A DNA stretch of 64,000 nucleotides from Rhodobiaceae bacterium UBA4490. GTDB taxonomy: Bacteria; Pseudomonadota; Alphaproteobacteria; Parvibaculales; Parvibaculaceae. Below the pieces are notes generated by a model that was not told where the DNA came from, did no database searches, and saw nothing but the letters and a program-made list of their open reading frames with translations. Positions 1-7,687 of this stretch are shown here, one piece after another. The DNA lies in NCBI GenBank assembly GCA_002389665.1, contig DGNO01000006.1, forward strand, positions 94,525 to 158,524. The letters run 5' to 3'. How positions within the stretch are numbered: position 1 is the first letter of the stretch; each line of letters opens with the position of its first letter. A program made the position numbers and the translations under genes.

Positions 1-4
1 CCTA

Positions 5-34
5 AAAGAAAACGCCGCCGGAAAACCGGCGGCG
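5..34 (-). terminator. Rho-independent terminator of the PQQ dehydrogenase gene
   Basis: Perfect 9-bp stem CGCCGCCGG / CCGGCGGCG (13-21 and 26-34) with a 4-base loop. Read on the minus strand it is followed by a T-rich tract (plus-strand A-run at 4-12). It lies about 30 bases past the stop of the minus-strand dehydrogenase gene. Confidence 0.8.
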
Positions 35-66
35 CTTTACTTCGTCTTTATAAGGATGAAGCGGGG

Positions 67-2310
67 TCAGTTGGCGGGCGCCAGCCTGTCCCGGTCCTCC
101 CGCGCGCGCTTGATGATGTAGCCATAAATGTCTTTGACATCGCGCTCGCTCAAAAGATCGCCGAAGCTTGCCATGCCGCGATCCTTCAGCATGCCGCCGC
201 GCACGATCTCCATGAAGTTGTCCTTCACCGCCGGCGACATGCGCCGCAGATCGGGCACCACACCGGAGGAAATCGCCAGCGCGCCGTGACAAAGCCCGCA
301 ATGAGCCATGAACTGCACTTCGCCGTTGCGCAGCTGTTCTTCCGTCAGCTCCACAGGCTCATGCGGCGGGATCGACTGATCCTTGATCGCAACTTCCGGC
401 AGGTCGGCCTTGCCACCCACTTTGAAGACGAGAAGACGGCCCTCGTTCTGATATTTGGCCGCCGCCGTCTGACGCGCATCGCCCGAGGCAATACCGACGC
501 CGCCATAGCCCGCCATGACCGCGATATATTGCTCGCCGTCCACCGCATAGGAAATCGGCGGGGCGATGATGCCGGTCTGGATATCGGCTTCCCAGACCTT
601 CTCGCCCCGGTCTGCCGTATAAGCGACGAAGCGCCCATCAGCCGTGCCCTGGAAGACGAGATTACCGGCAGTGGTCAAAACGCCGCCGTTCAGCGGAGCA
701 GGCAGATCGACCACCCAGCGCGCTTCCTGCTTCACCGGGTCCCAGGCTTTCAGATAACCGGCGGCCAGCGGAATTTCGCCCATGGCGTTGATCGCATCGA
801 CATAATCGCCCCAGTCGAGGCCCGGGTTCCACCAGTTCTCCTTCACGTCATACTCGCGCTCTTCGCGCCATTGCCGCTCCAGCGAATAGATGCCGGCTAT
901 TTCCTGCGTCGGGATATAGACGAGGCCGGTATTCGGGTTATAGGCCATCGGGTGCCAGTTATGCCCGCCATTGGCGGACGGCAGCACCACTTGCGTCGTC
1001 TTGTCGTAAGCCAGCGCGGGGTTTTCCACCGGACGGCCCGTTTCAAGATCCACATGGCTCGCCCAGGTGACGGTGATGTAATTATCCGCCGAGATCAGCT
1101 TGCCCGTTTCCCGGTCGATCACATAGAAGAAGCCGTTCTTCGGCGCCTGCATCAGCACTTTGCGCGTCTCGCCGCCGATTTCCATGTCAGCCAGAATGAT
1201 GTGCTGCGTGGCGGTGTAATCCCAATTGTCGCCCGGCGTCGTCTGGTAATGCCACTTCAAGTCGCCCGTATCGGGATCGATAGCGAGGATCGAGGAAAGA
1301 TAAAGATTGTCCCCGCCGCCCGGCGAACGGATTTCGCGGGTCCAGGGAGAACCATTGCCGACGCCGACATAAAGCGTGTCGAGCTCGGGGTCATAGGCCA
1401 TGGAATCCCAGACCGTGCCGCCGCCGCCGACTTCCCACCAGCGCCCGCCTTTCCAGGTATCGACCGCTTTTTCAAGTGCGGGCGATTCAAGCGGCTTGGA
1501 AGGATCGCCCGGCACCGTATAAAAGCGCCAGAGCTGCTCGCCCGTATCGGCATCATATGCGCTGAAATATCCGCGTACGCCATATTCAGCGCCGCCATTG
1601 CCGATAATGACTTTGCCCTTCACCACGCGCGGCGCGCCGGTGATCGTGTAAGGCGCGCCCGGAATGGTGTTCTTTTCCCAGATAACGGAACCGTCCTTGG
1701 CATCGAGCGCGATGAGACGCCCGTCGAAGCTTGCCGCGAAGATCTTACCCTCCCAGGCGGCAACGCCCCGGTTGACGATGTCGCAGCAACCATAGCGCGC
1801 CCACTCACCCGGTACTTCGGGATCATACGACCATAGCTCTTCGCCGGTCTTGGCATCGAGCGCATGAACGACGCCCCAATTGCCGGTCGTGTAAATTACG
1901 CCATCGATGACGAGCGGCGAGGCTTCGAGACCACGCGTCGTGCCCGTTTCGAAAACCCAGGCCGGCGCCAGCTCATCGACATTTTTATCCGTGATCTGAT
2001 CAAGCGGGGAGAAACGCTGTTCGCTATAGGTGCGCCCATGGGCAAGCCAGGAACCGGGCTCGCTATCGGCATTTGCAATGCGCGCGCCGGTTACTGCGGC
2101 AGGGCCCGTTTCTTCCTGCGCCGCCTGTTGCCCGCCAGCGTCTTCCGGCGCGCTCATCTCTTCTTCCGGCGCTGCCGTCATTTGCGGCATCGGCGCTTCG
2201 CCTTCGCCGCCGCCCGGCGCCCCGGCAAATTGCCAGACGATCACGCCTGCCAGAAACAGGCCCGCCGCCGCATTGGCCGCGACAGGCCACATGGATTTCG
2301 TTTCGGACAT
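67..2310 (-). CDS. Membrane-anchored PQQ-dependent dehydrogenase with C-terminal cytochrome c domain
   Basis: Quinohaemoprotein of the methanol/ethanol dehydrogenase family. It oxidises an alcohol or related substrate in the periplasm and passes electrons from PQQ to a fused haem c. The 747-residue protein starts MSETK, chosen because GGGGAGG precedes that ATG; an upstream in-frame ATG at 2346 lacks such a site. An N-terminal membrane segment lies at about residues 9-27, then an acidic/Ala-rich linker, the eight-bladed propeller, and haem motif CGLCH (C671, C674, H675). The vicinal cysteines C175-C176 fit the disulfide ring of the family. The catalytic Asp is D364 in WDYTA. The residue two positions on, Asp in lanthanide enzymes (WDYDG type), is Thr366, so a calcium enzyme is inferred. 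The substrate is unknown. No PQQ synthesis genes lie in the window. The 5' leader holds a GC-rich hairpin around 2353-2395. Confidence 0.88.
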   Translation of the reverse strand: MSETKSMWPVAANAAAGLFLAGVIVWQFAGAPGGGEGEAPMPQMTAAPEEEMSAPEDAGGQQAAQEETGPAAVTGARIANADSEPGSWLAHGRTYSEQRFSPLDQITDKNVDELAPAWVFETGTTRGLEASPLVIDGVIYTTGNWGVVHALDAKTGEELWSYDPEVPGEWARYGCCDIVNRGVAAWEGKIFAASFDGRLIALDAKDGSVIWEKNTIPGAPYTITGAPRVVKGKVIIGNGGAEYGVRGYFSAYDADTGEQLWRFYTVPGDPSKPLESPALEKAVDTWKGGRWWEVGGGGTVWDSMAYDPELDTLYVGVGNGSPWTREIRSPGGGDNLYLSSILAIDPDTGDLKWHYQTTPGDNWDYTATQHIILADMEIGGETRKVLMQAPKNGFFYVIDRETGKLISADNYITVTWASHVDLETGRPVENPALAYDKTTQVVLPSANGGHNWHPMAYNPNTGLVYIPTQEIAGIYSLERQWREEREYDVKENWWNPGLDWGDYVDAINAMGEIPLAAGYLKAWDPVKQEARWVVDLPAPLNGGVLTTAGNLVFQGTADGRFVAYTADRGEKVWEADIQTGIIAPPISYAVDGEQYIAVMAGYGGVGIASGDARQTAAAKYQNEGRLLVFKVGGKADLPEVAIKDQSIPPHEPVELTEEQLRNGEVQFMAHCGLCHGALAISSGVVPDLRRMSPAVKDNFMEIVRGGMLKDRGMASFGDLLSERDVKDIYGYIIKRAREDRDRLAPAN

Positions 2311-2490
2311 TCCGCACCTCCCCAGGTGTTGGTTGTTCTTGTTCATTGGCTTGCGGGCAGGCGCGCCGCCCCCTGAAAGGCCCCCGCCTGCTTTTTGCCT
2401 AAGCTTACCTGATCGATTTCAAAGGAAAAGTGCGGACTCCGACTCCGCTTTACTGATTTTCTGCATATTTTTTGATCATCGATAAGTTTG

Positions 2491-2507
2491 TGCATAAATA
2501 TTATGCA
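2491..2507. promoter_or_regulatory. Possible NtrC-type enhancer site
   Basis: Perfect inverted repeat TGCATAA-ATA-TTATGCA. Its TGCA-N9-TGCA spacing over 17 bp matches the architecture of NtrC sites (TGCACC-N5-GGTGCA), but the inner CC/GG pairs are absent. It lies about 90 bp upstream of the sigma-54-like promoter of glnK, a normal enhancer distance. Assignment to NtrC is inference. Confidence 0.4.
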
Positions 2508-2595
2508 TATTTGCGCTCTGCACAGCGCCCCTTTTGCGGGCAGTTCTTCAGATTCGTTTAACGGATTCAACGCGTTAGGGCGTCTTTCGGCAAAC

Positions 2596-2610
2596 CGGCA
2601 CGCTTCTTGG
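2596..2610 (+). promoter_or_regulatory. Sigma-54-like promoter of glnK-amtB
   Basis: CGGCACGCTTCTTGG matches the -24/-12 consensus TGGCACG-N4-TTGC with GG and the second dinucleotide 10 bases apart. The last base is G instead of C and the first is C instead of T. It ends about 103 bases before the glnK ATG. A nitrogen-regulated sigma-54 promoter is expected for glnK-amtB in proteobacteria. Confidence 0.55.
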
Positions 2611-2647
2611 AAAATGAAACCCCATCAGCCGTCCGGCAGTTCTTTAA

Positions 2648-3052
<405 letters not shown>

Positions 3053-3062
3053 GAGAATGGAA

Positions 3063-4418
3063 ATGACACGAGTTAAGCAGACACTCACACTACTTGCCGG
3101 CGCGGGGCTTGCGTCCATGGCCCTCACCGGCGCGGCTTTTGCGCAGGAAGAGCCTTTCACGCAAACGCCCGAAGAAACCGCCTTTATCTTCAACACGATC
3201 CTGTTCCTTTTGGGCGGCATCCTCGTCATGTGGATGGCGGCCGGCTTTGCGATGCTGGAAGCAGGCATGGTGCGCACGAAAAACGTCGCCATGCAGTGCA
3301 CGAAGAACATCTCGCTCTTCGCCATTGCCGGCATCATGTATTACCTCGTCGGCTATAACCTGATGTATGCAGGCGTCGATGGCGGCTGGATCGGCTCGCT
3401 GAGCCTGTGGAACCCGGATGACAGCGCCGCGCTTGCAGAAGCGGGCGCCACCTTCGGTAATGGCGGCGGCTATGCCGCGTCTTCCGACTGGTTCTTCCAG
3501 ATGGTGTTCGTTGCCACCGCAGCGTCTATCGTTTCGGGCACGCTGGCCGAGCGCATCAAGCTGTGGCCGTTCCTGATCTTCACGGTCGTTCTGACGGGTT
3601 TCATCTACCCGATCCAGGGCGCCTGGCAGTGGGGCGGCGGCTGGCTCTCTGAAATGGGCTTCTCCGACTTCGCCGGTTCCACGATCGTGCACTCGGTCGG
3701 CGGCTGGGCAGCGCTTGTCGGCGCCATCATCCTCGGCGCGCGTCACGGCAAATACGGCGCAAACGGCGAGATCAACCCGATGCCGGGTTCCTCCATGCCG
3801 CTTGCAACGCTCGGCACGTTCATCCTGTGGCTCGGCTGGTTCGGCTTCAACGGTGCTTCTCAGCTTGCCCTCGGCACGGCTGCGGACGCGGTTGCCGTCT
3901 CCAACATCTTCGCCAACACGACCATGGCAGCCGCCGGCGGCGTGGTTGCGGCGATGGTGCTCACCCAGCTCCTCTACACGAAGGTCGATCTGACCATGGC
4001 GCTGAACGGCGCGCTGGCCGGCCTCGTGTCGATCACGGCTGAACCTCTGACGCCGGGCATCGGCTGGTCGCTGATCATCGGCGGTCTGGGCGGCGCGCTG
4101 GTCGTGGTTGCGGTGCCGCTGCTCGACAAGCTGAAGATCGACGACGTCGTAGGCGCGATCCCGGTCCACCTTCTGGCCGGTATCTGGGGCACCATGGCTG
4201 TGCCGATCACCAATAGCGGCACGAGCTTCGCCGTCCAGGCGATCGGTGTGGCCTCGATCGGTGCCTTCGTCATCGTCGCCTCGCTCGCCTTCTGGCTGGC
4301 CCTGCGCTTCACGATCGGCCTGCGCTGCTCGGAAGAAGACGAGGTGCTCGGTCTCGACAAAGCCGAAATCGGGCTGGAAGCCTATCCCGAATTCGGCACC
4401 GGCTCGAAGGCTTACTAA
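3063..4418 (+). CDS. amtB: Ammonium channel AmtB
   Basis: Ammonium/ammonia channel of the inner membrane, 451 residues. The N-terminus (MTRVKQ, hydrophobic stretch, AFA-QEE) is a cleavable signal peptide as in E. coli AmtB, followed by eleven predicted membrane segments. The pore twin histidines are visible in STIVHSVGGW and in PVHLLAGIWG. The start at 3063 is preferred over the ATG six bases upstream because GGAG at 3052-3055 is correctly spaced only for 3063. It is co-transcribed with glnK, whose product blocks this pore. A hairpin (4442-4464) and a strong terminator (4521-4553) follow. Confidence 0.95.
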   Translation: MTRVKQTLTLLAGAGLASMALTGAAFAQEEPFTQTPEETAFIFNTILFLLGGILVMWMAAGFAMLEAGMVRTKNVAMQCTKNISLFAIAGIMYYLVGYNLMYAGVDGGWIGSLSLWNPDDSAALAEAGATFGNGGGYAASSDWFFQMVFVATAASIVSGTLAERIKLWPFLIFTVVLTGFIYPIQGAWQWGGGWLSEMGFSDFAGSTIVHSVGGWAALVGAIILGARHGKYGANGEINPMPGSSMPLATLGTFILWLGWFGFNGASQLALGTAADAVAVSNIFANTTMAAAGGVVAAMVLTQLLYTKVDLTMALNGALAGLVSITAEPLTPGIGWSLIIGGLGGALVVVAVPLLDKLKIDDVVGAIPVHLLAGIWGTMAVPITNSGTSFAVQAIGVASIGAFVIVASLAFWLALRFTIGLRCSEEDEVLGLDKAEIGLEAYPEFGTGSKAY

Positions 4419-4520
4419 GCCTCTCCTCCCAGCCCCTCCCGAAGGTCCCCCTCACGGGGACCTTCCTCGGGGTCGGACGGGGCCTTGTGCCACCACCATT
4501 GAAGGCCCCGTCCTCACTGG

Positions 4521-4553
4521 AGCCCGGACCCCAAAAAGGTCCGGGCTCTTTTT
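4521..4553 (+). terminator. Rho-independent terminator after amtB
   Basis: Stem AGCCCGGACC / GGTCCGGGCT (4521-4530, 4538-4547) followed by CTTTTT. A second hairpin without a T-run, AAGGTCCCC / GGGGACCTT, lies closer to the stop at 4442-4464. This separates the glnK-amtB unit from the second amt gene. Confidence 0.85.
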
Positions 4554-4612
4554 ATGGGCCCGCCCTTTCAGCCCACCGCCGCGAAATCAGGCAGGTCCGC
4601 CCTGTTGCCCTT

Positions 4613-4655
4613 CATTTAGGCAGCACTCTTTGGGCAAATGACCGCCATTTAGGCA
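4613..4655. repeat. Direct repeat pair upstream of the second amt gene
   Basis: CATTTAGGCA occurs at 4613-4622 and 4646-4655, exactly 33 bp apart, about three helical turns. TTGCCC/GGGCAA half-sites are scattered around them. The pair lies 100-140 bp upstream of the sigma-54-like promoter and could be an activator site; no known operator is recognised. Confidence 0.35.
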
Positions 4656-4753
4656 AGTCCGGCATTGCCCAAAACCCGTGCAGATGCCGCGCGGGCAGGC
4701 TAACATCCTCAAATCATTAACGATTAGCGGATTGCACAGGCCTGAGAGCCGGT

Positions 4754-4768
4754 TGGCACGGCCCTTGA
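4754..4768 (+). promoter_or_regulatory. Sigma-54-like promoter of second amt gene
   Basis: TGGCACGGCCCTTGA matches TGGCACG-N4-TTGC at every position but the last, which is A instead of C. It lies about 126 bases before the ATG of the second ammonium transporter, after the amtB terminator, so this gene has its own promoter. Confidence 0.6.
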
Positions 4769-4894
4769 TTAAAAGAATGCTTAAGCCGGGCAGCGGGGGG
4801 ACCTTCCACTGCCCGAAATTGGGGCTCGGAGAAAGCCTCCCACAAGGCAAACAAAGACCCGAGCTCTCCGTCAGGTGGCACACGGAGGCACATC

Positions 4895-6124
4895 ATGGAA
4901 GCAACCCAGCAGGGTGCGGACGTTTTTTTCGTGCTTATGGGCGCGATCCTCGTTTTTGCGATGCATGCGGGGTTCGCGTTTCTGGAAGTCGGCACGGTCC
5001 GTCATAAGAACCAGGTCAACGCCCTGGTCAAAATCATCGTCGATTTCGCGATTTCGACGCTCGCCTATTTCTTCGTCGGTTATTCGGTCGCGTACGGGGT
5101 GGATTTCCTCGTTTCCGCCGCCGTGCTCGACGGTTCGGCGGAGGGGAGCCCCTTCGCCAAGCAGGGCTTCGATCTCGTCAAATTTTTCTTCCTGCTCACT
5201 TTCGCAGCCGCCATTCCGGCAATCATTTCCGGCGGCATTGCCGAGCGGGCGAAATTCTGGACCCAGGCCATGGCGACGGCCGTCATTGTCGGTCTCATCT
5301 ATCCCTTCTATGAGGGCATCGTCTGGGGCGGCAATTTCGGCCTGCAGGACTGGCTGAGCGAAAGCTACGGCGCCGCCTTCAACGATTTCGCCGGCTCCAT
5401 CGTCGTCCATGCCGTAGGCGGCTGGATCGCGCTCGGCGCCGTCATCCTGCTCGGCCAGCGCCGGGGCCGCTATACCTCGGACGGGCGCGTCGTCGGCGTG
5501 CCGCCTTCCTCGATCCCGTGGCTGGCGCTCGGCTCCTGGCTGCTCTGCGTGGGCTGGTTCGGCTTCAACGTCATGTCCGCTCAGTCCCTGGAAGGCGTCT
5601 CGGGCCTCGTCGCCATGAACTCGCTTCTGGCCATGGTGGGCGGCATTCTCGTCGCGCTGATCGTCGGCAAGAACGACCCGGGCTTCATCCATAACGGCGC
5701 GCTGGCGGGTCTCGTCGCGGTCTGCGCCGGCTCCAATGTCATGCATCCCATCGGCTCGCTCCTGGTCGGCGGCGCAGCCGGGGCGATCTTCGTTATCTTC
5801 TTCAACCTCTGTCAGAACCGCTGGCGCATCGACGATGTGCTGGGCGTCTGGCCGCTGCACGGGCTCTGCGGGCTCTGGGGCGGCATTGCCTGCGGCATCT
5901 TCGGCCAGGAAGCCCTTGGCGGGCTGGGCGGCGTTGCCTTCATGAGCCAGCTCATCGGCTCGCTGGCAGGCGCGGCCTATGCGCTGGCGGGCGGCTTTGC
6001 GGTTTACGGGGCGCTGAAGCTGCTGCTCGGCATCCGCCTTTCACCGGAAGAAGAAGCGCAAGGCGCCGACCTCTCGATCCACAAGATCGGCGCCAACCCG
6101 GAATCGGAAATGGCCCCGCGCTAA
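4895..6124 (+). CDS. amt: Second ammonium transporter (Amt family)
   Basis: Inner-membrane ammonium channel paralogous to the amtB just upstream but divergent from it: 409 residues, no signal peptide (MEATQQGADVFFVLMG runs straight into the first membrane helix). The pore histidines are present in SIVVHAVGGW and WPLHGLCGLWGG. GGAGG a few bases upstream supports the start. It has a sigma-54-like promoter and a terminator of its own, so it is probably a separate nitrogen-regulated unit. It could have a different affinity from AmtB or act as a sensor-type Amt, but no fused signalling domain is present. Confidence 0.92.
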   Translation: MEATQQGADVFFVLMGAILVFAMHAGFAFLEVGTVRHKNQVNALVKIIVDFAISTLAYFFVGYSVAYGVDFLVSAAVLDGSAEGSPFAKQGFDLVKFFFLLTFAAAIPAIISGGIAERAKFWTQAMATAVIVGLIYPFYEGIVWGGNFGLQDWLSESYGAAFNDFAGSIVVHAVGGWIALGAVILLGQRRGRYTSDGRVVGVPPSSIPWLALGSWLLCVGWFGFNVMSAQSLEGVSGLVAMNSLLAMVGGILVALIVGKNDPGFIHNGALAGLVAVCAGSNVMHPIGSLLVGGAAGAIFVIFFNLCQNRWRIDDVLGVWPLHGLCGLWGGIACGIFGQEALGGLGGVAFMSQLIGSLAGAAYALAGGFAVYGALKLLLGIRLSPEEEAQGADLSIHKIGANPESEMAPR

Positions 6125-6150
6125 GCGGCACACACCCTCCGGCAAGACAG

Positions 6151-6193
6151 AACGCCCGGCTCCCGGTCTTAAGATCGAAGCCGGGCGTTTTGC
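6151..6193 (+). terminator. Rho-independent terminator after second amt
   Basis: Stem AACGCCCGGCT / AGCCGGGCGTT (6151-6161, 6179-6189) with a 17-base loop and a T-run after it, 27 bases past the amt stop. Confidence 0.8.
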
Positions 6194-6232
6194 ATTCCGC
6201 CCGCCCGAAAGGCAGGCAGCTCATCTAAAAAG

Positions 6233-6247
6233 TTAACGAAAAGTTAA
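6233..6247. promoter_or_regulatory. CtrA-type box upstream of dapC-ftsK
   Basis: TTAACGAAAAGTTAA, an exact TTAA-N7-TTAA match to the CtrA recognition sequence known in alphaproteobacteria. It is followed by C, as in many real sites. It lies about 200 bases upstream of the aminotransferase ATG, in the only gap that could hold a promoter for the aminotransferase-ftsK unit. The ctrA gene is not in the window. Confidence 0.5.
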
Positions 6248-6446
6248 CAAGAAACTTCACATTGTCTGGATAAAGTGCTGATTACACACAGGTTTTTCCC
6301 CGGATGCGCCTGCTAAACGGGCTGGACGGATTCGCGCGCATCGGTTTAAGATCACCCCTTAAGTCATTGATGTTAACCTTATGCCGCCAGACTGACGGCG
6401 CATAAGGCATGTCCGGCAGCGTGCCGGGCGGGAAAGCGGGGGAAAG

Positions 6447-7652
6447 ATGGCTGACGCGCAGGACCGTTTTGCTGCATTGCCGGAAAGCCCGTTTCCACGG
6501 CTGAACGATCTTTTGGCCGGCATCAAGCCCGGCGCCGAGCCCTTGATGATGTCGCTTGGCGAGCCGCAGCATCCTTTTCCCGATTTCGTGCGCGAGGAAC
6601 TGCGCGCCCACGAAGCCGATTACGGGCGCTATCCGCCGATCGTCGGCACGGCGGGCTTCCGCGATGCGGTGGCGGGATGGCTCGGGCGGCGCTTCGATCT
6701 GCCGGTCGGCGCGGTCGATCCCGATACGCAGATCCTGCCCGTCAACGGCACGCGCGAGGCGCTATTCAATATCGCGCTGCTCGCAAGCCCGCCGGAAAAG
6801 GCCGGCAAGCAGCCTGCAATCCTGATCCCCAATCCTTTTTATCAGTGCTATGCCGCCGCCGCGCTTGCCGCGGGCGCCGAGCCCCGCTACATCGCCGCGC
6901 GCGCCGAAAACGGCTTTCTGCCCGATTTCGAAGGCCTGCCGGGCGATCTTCTGGCGCGCACGTCCATCGTCTATTTCTGCTCGCCCGCCAACCCGCAAGG
7001 GGCGGTGGCGGATAAGGACTATCTCAAACGCCTCATCACGCTTGCGCGCCATCACGGGTTTCTCCTGGTGATGGATGAATGCTATTCGGACATCTATGAC
7101 AAGATGCCGCCTGCCGGCGCGCTCTCGGCCTGCCTTGAGCTGCCGATGCCTGCAAGCGGGGATGCATTTGAAAACGTTATCGTCTTTCACTCGCTTTCCA
7201 AACGCTCCAGCCTGCCGGGCCTGCGCTCCGGGTTTTGCGCGGGCGACAAGAAGCTGATGATGCGCTTCCGCTCCTTCCGCAATATCGCCGCGCCGCAAAG
7301 CCCGCTGCCGGTTCTGGCGGCGGCGGCCGCAGCCTGGAACGACGATGCCCATGCCGCCGAGAACCGCGCGCTTTATCAAAAGAAGATCGATGCGGCCGAG
7401 CGCATTCTCGGCAACCGCTTCGGCTTTTACCGGCCCGCTGGCGGCTTCTTTCTCTGGCTCGATGTCGGCGACGGAGAAGCGGCAGCAAGGCAGATCTGGG
7501 AGAAGGGCGGCGTGAAAGTGCTGCCCGGCAAATATCTTTCCCGCGACGATGAAGCGGGCAATCCGGGCGAGGCCTATATCCGTGTGGCGCTCGTCCATCC
7601 GCAAGACACGACCGAAGACGGGCTGAAACGGCTCGCAAACGCGCTCGGCTAA
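6447..7652 (+). CDS. dapC: PLP-dependent aminotransferase, probable succinyldiaminopimelate transaminase
   Basis: Fold-type I aminotransferase of 401 residues, cytosolic. It probably converts N-succinyl-2-amino-6-ketopimelate to N-succinyl-LL-diaminopimelate in the lysine and peptidoglycan pathway. Visible motifs are [10 protein letters not shown] near the N-terminus, [28 protein letters not shown] and the PLP lysine Lys252 in [15 protein letters not shown], a segment typical of the DapC group. GGGGGAAAG lies before the ATG. It precedes ftsK by 35 bases, so the two are likely co-transcribed. An aspartate or tyrosine aminotransferase role cannot be excluded from sequence alone. Confidence 0.75.
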   Translation: MADAQDRFAALPESPFPRLNDLLAGIKPGAEPLMMSLGEPQHPFPDFVREELRAHEADYGRYPPIVGTAGFRDAVAGWLGRRFDLPVGAVDPDTQILPVNGTREALFNIALLASPPEKAGKQPAILIPNPFYQCYAAAALAAGAEPRYIAARAENGFLPDFEGLPGDLLARTSIVYFCSPANPQGAVADKDYLKRLITLARHHGFLLVMDECYSDIYDKMPPAGALSACLELPMPASGDAFENVIVFHSLSKRSSLPGLRSGFCAGDKKLMMRFRSFRNIAAPQSPLPVLAAAAAAWNDDAHAAENRALYQKKIDAAERILGNRFGFYRPAGGFFLWLDVGDGEAAARQIWEKGGVKVLPGKYLSRDDEAGNPGEAYIRVALVHPQDTTEDGLKRLANALG

Positions 7653-7687
7653 AGCACCGATCCGCACGCAAGGCAAAGGATAAGGAT

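Noticed and set aside
286..1836. 516-codon plus-strand frame opposite the PQQ dehydrogenase
   Set aside because: It is the antisense shadow of a clear family member. Long antisense frames are common in GC-rich DNA; the same applies to those opposite leuS, parA, mnmG and hslU.
2353..2395. Hairpin with a T-run on the plus strand upstream of the PQQ dehydrogenase
   Set aside because: No plus-strand gene ends before it, so a terminator role is unsupported. On the minus strand it would be a 5' leader hairpin only.
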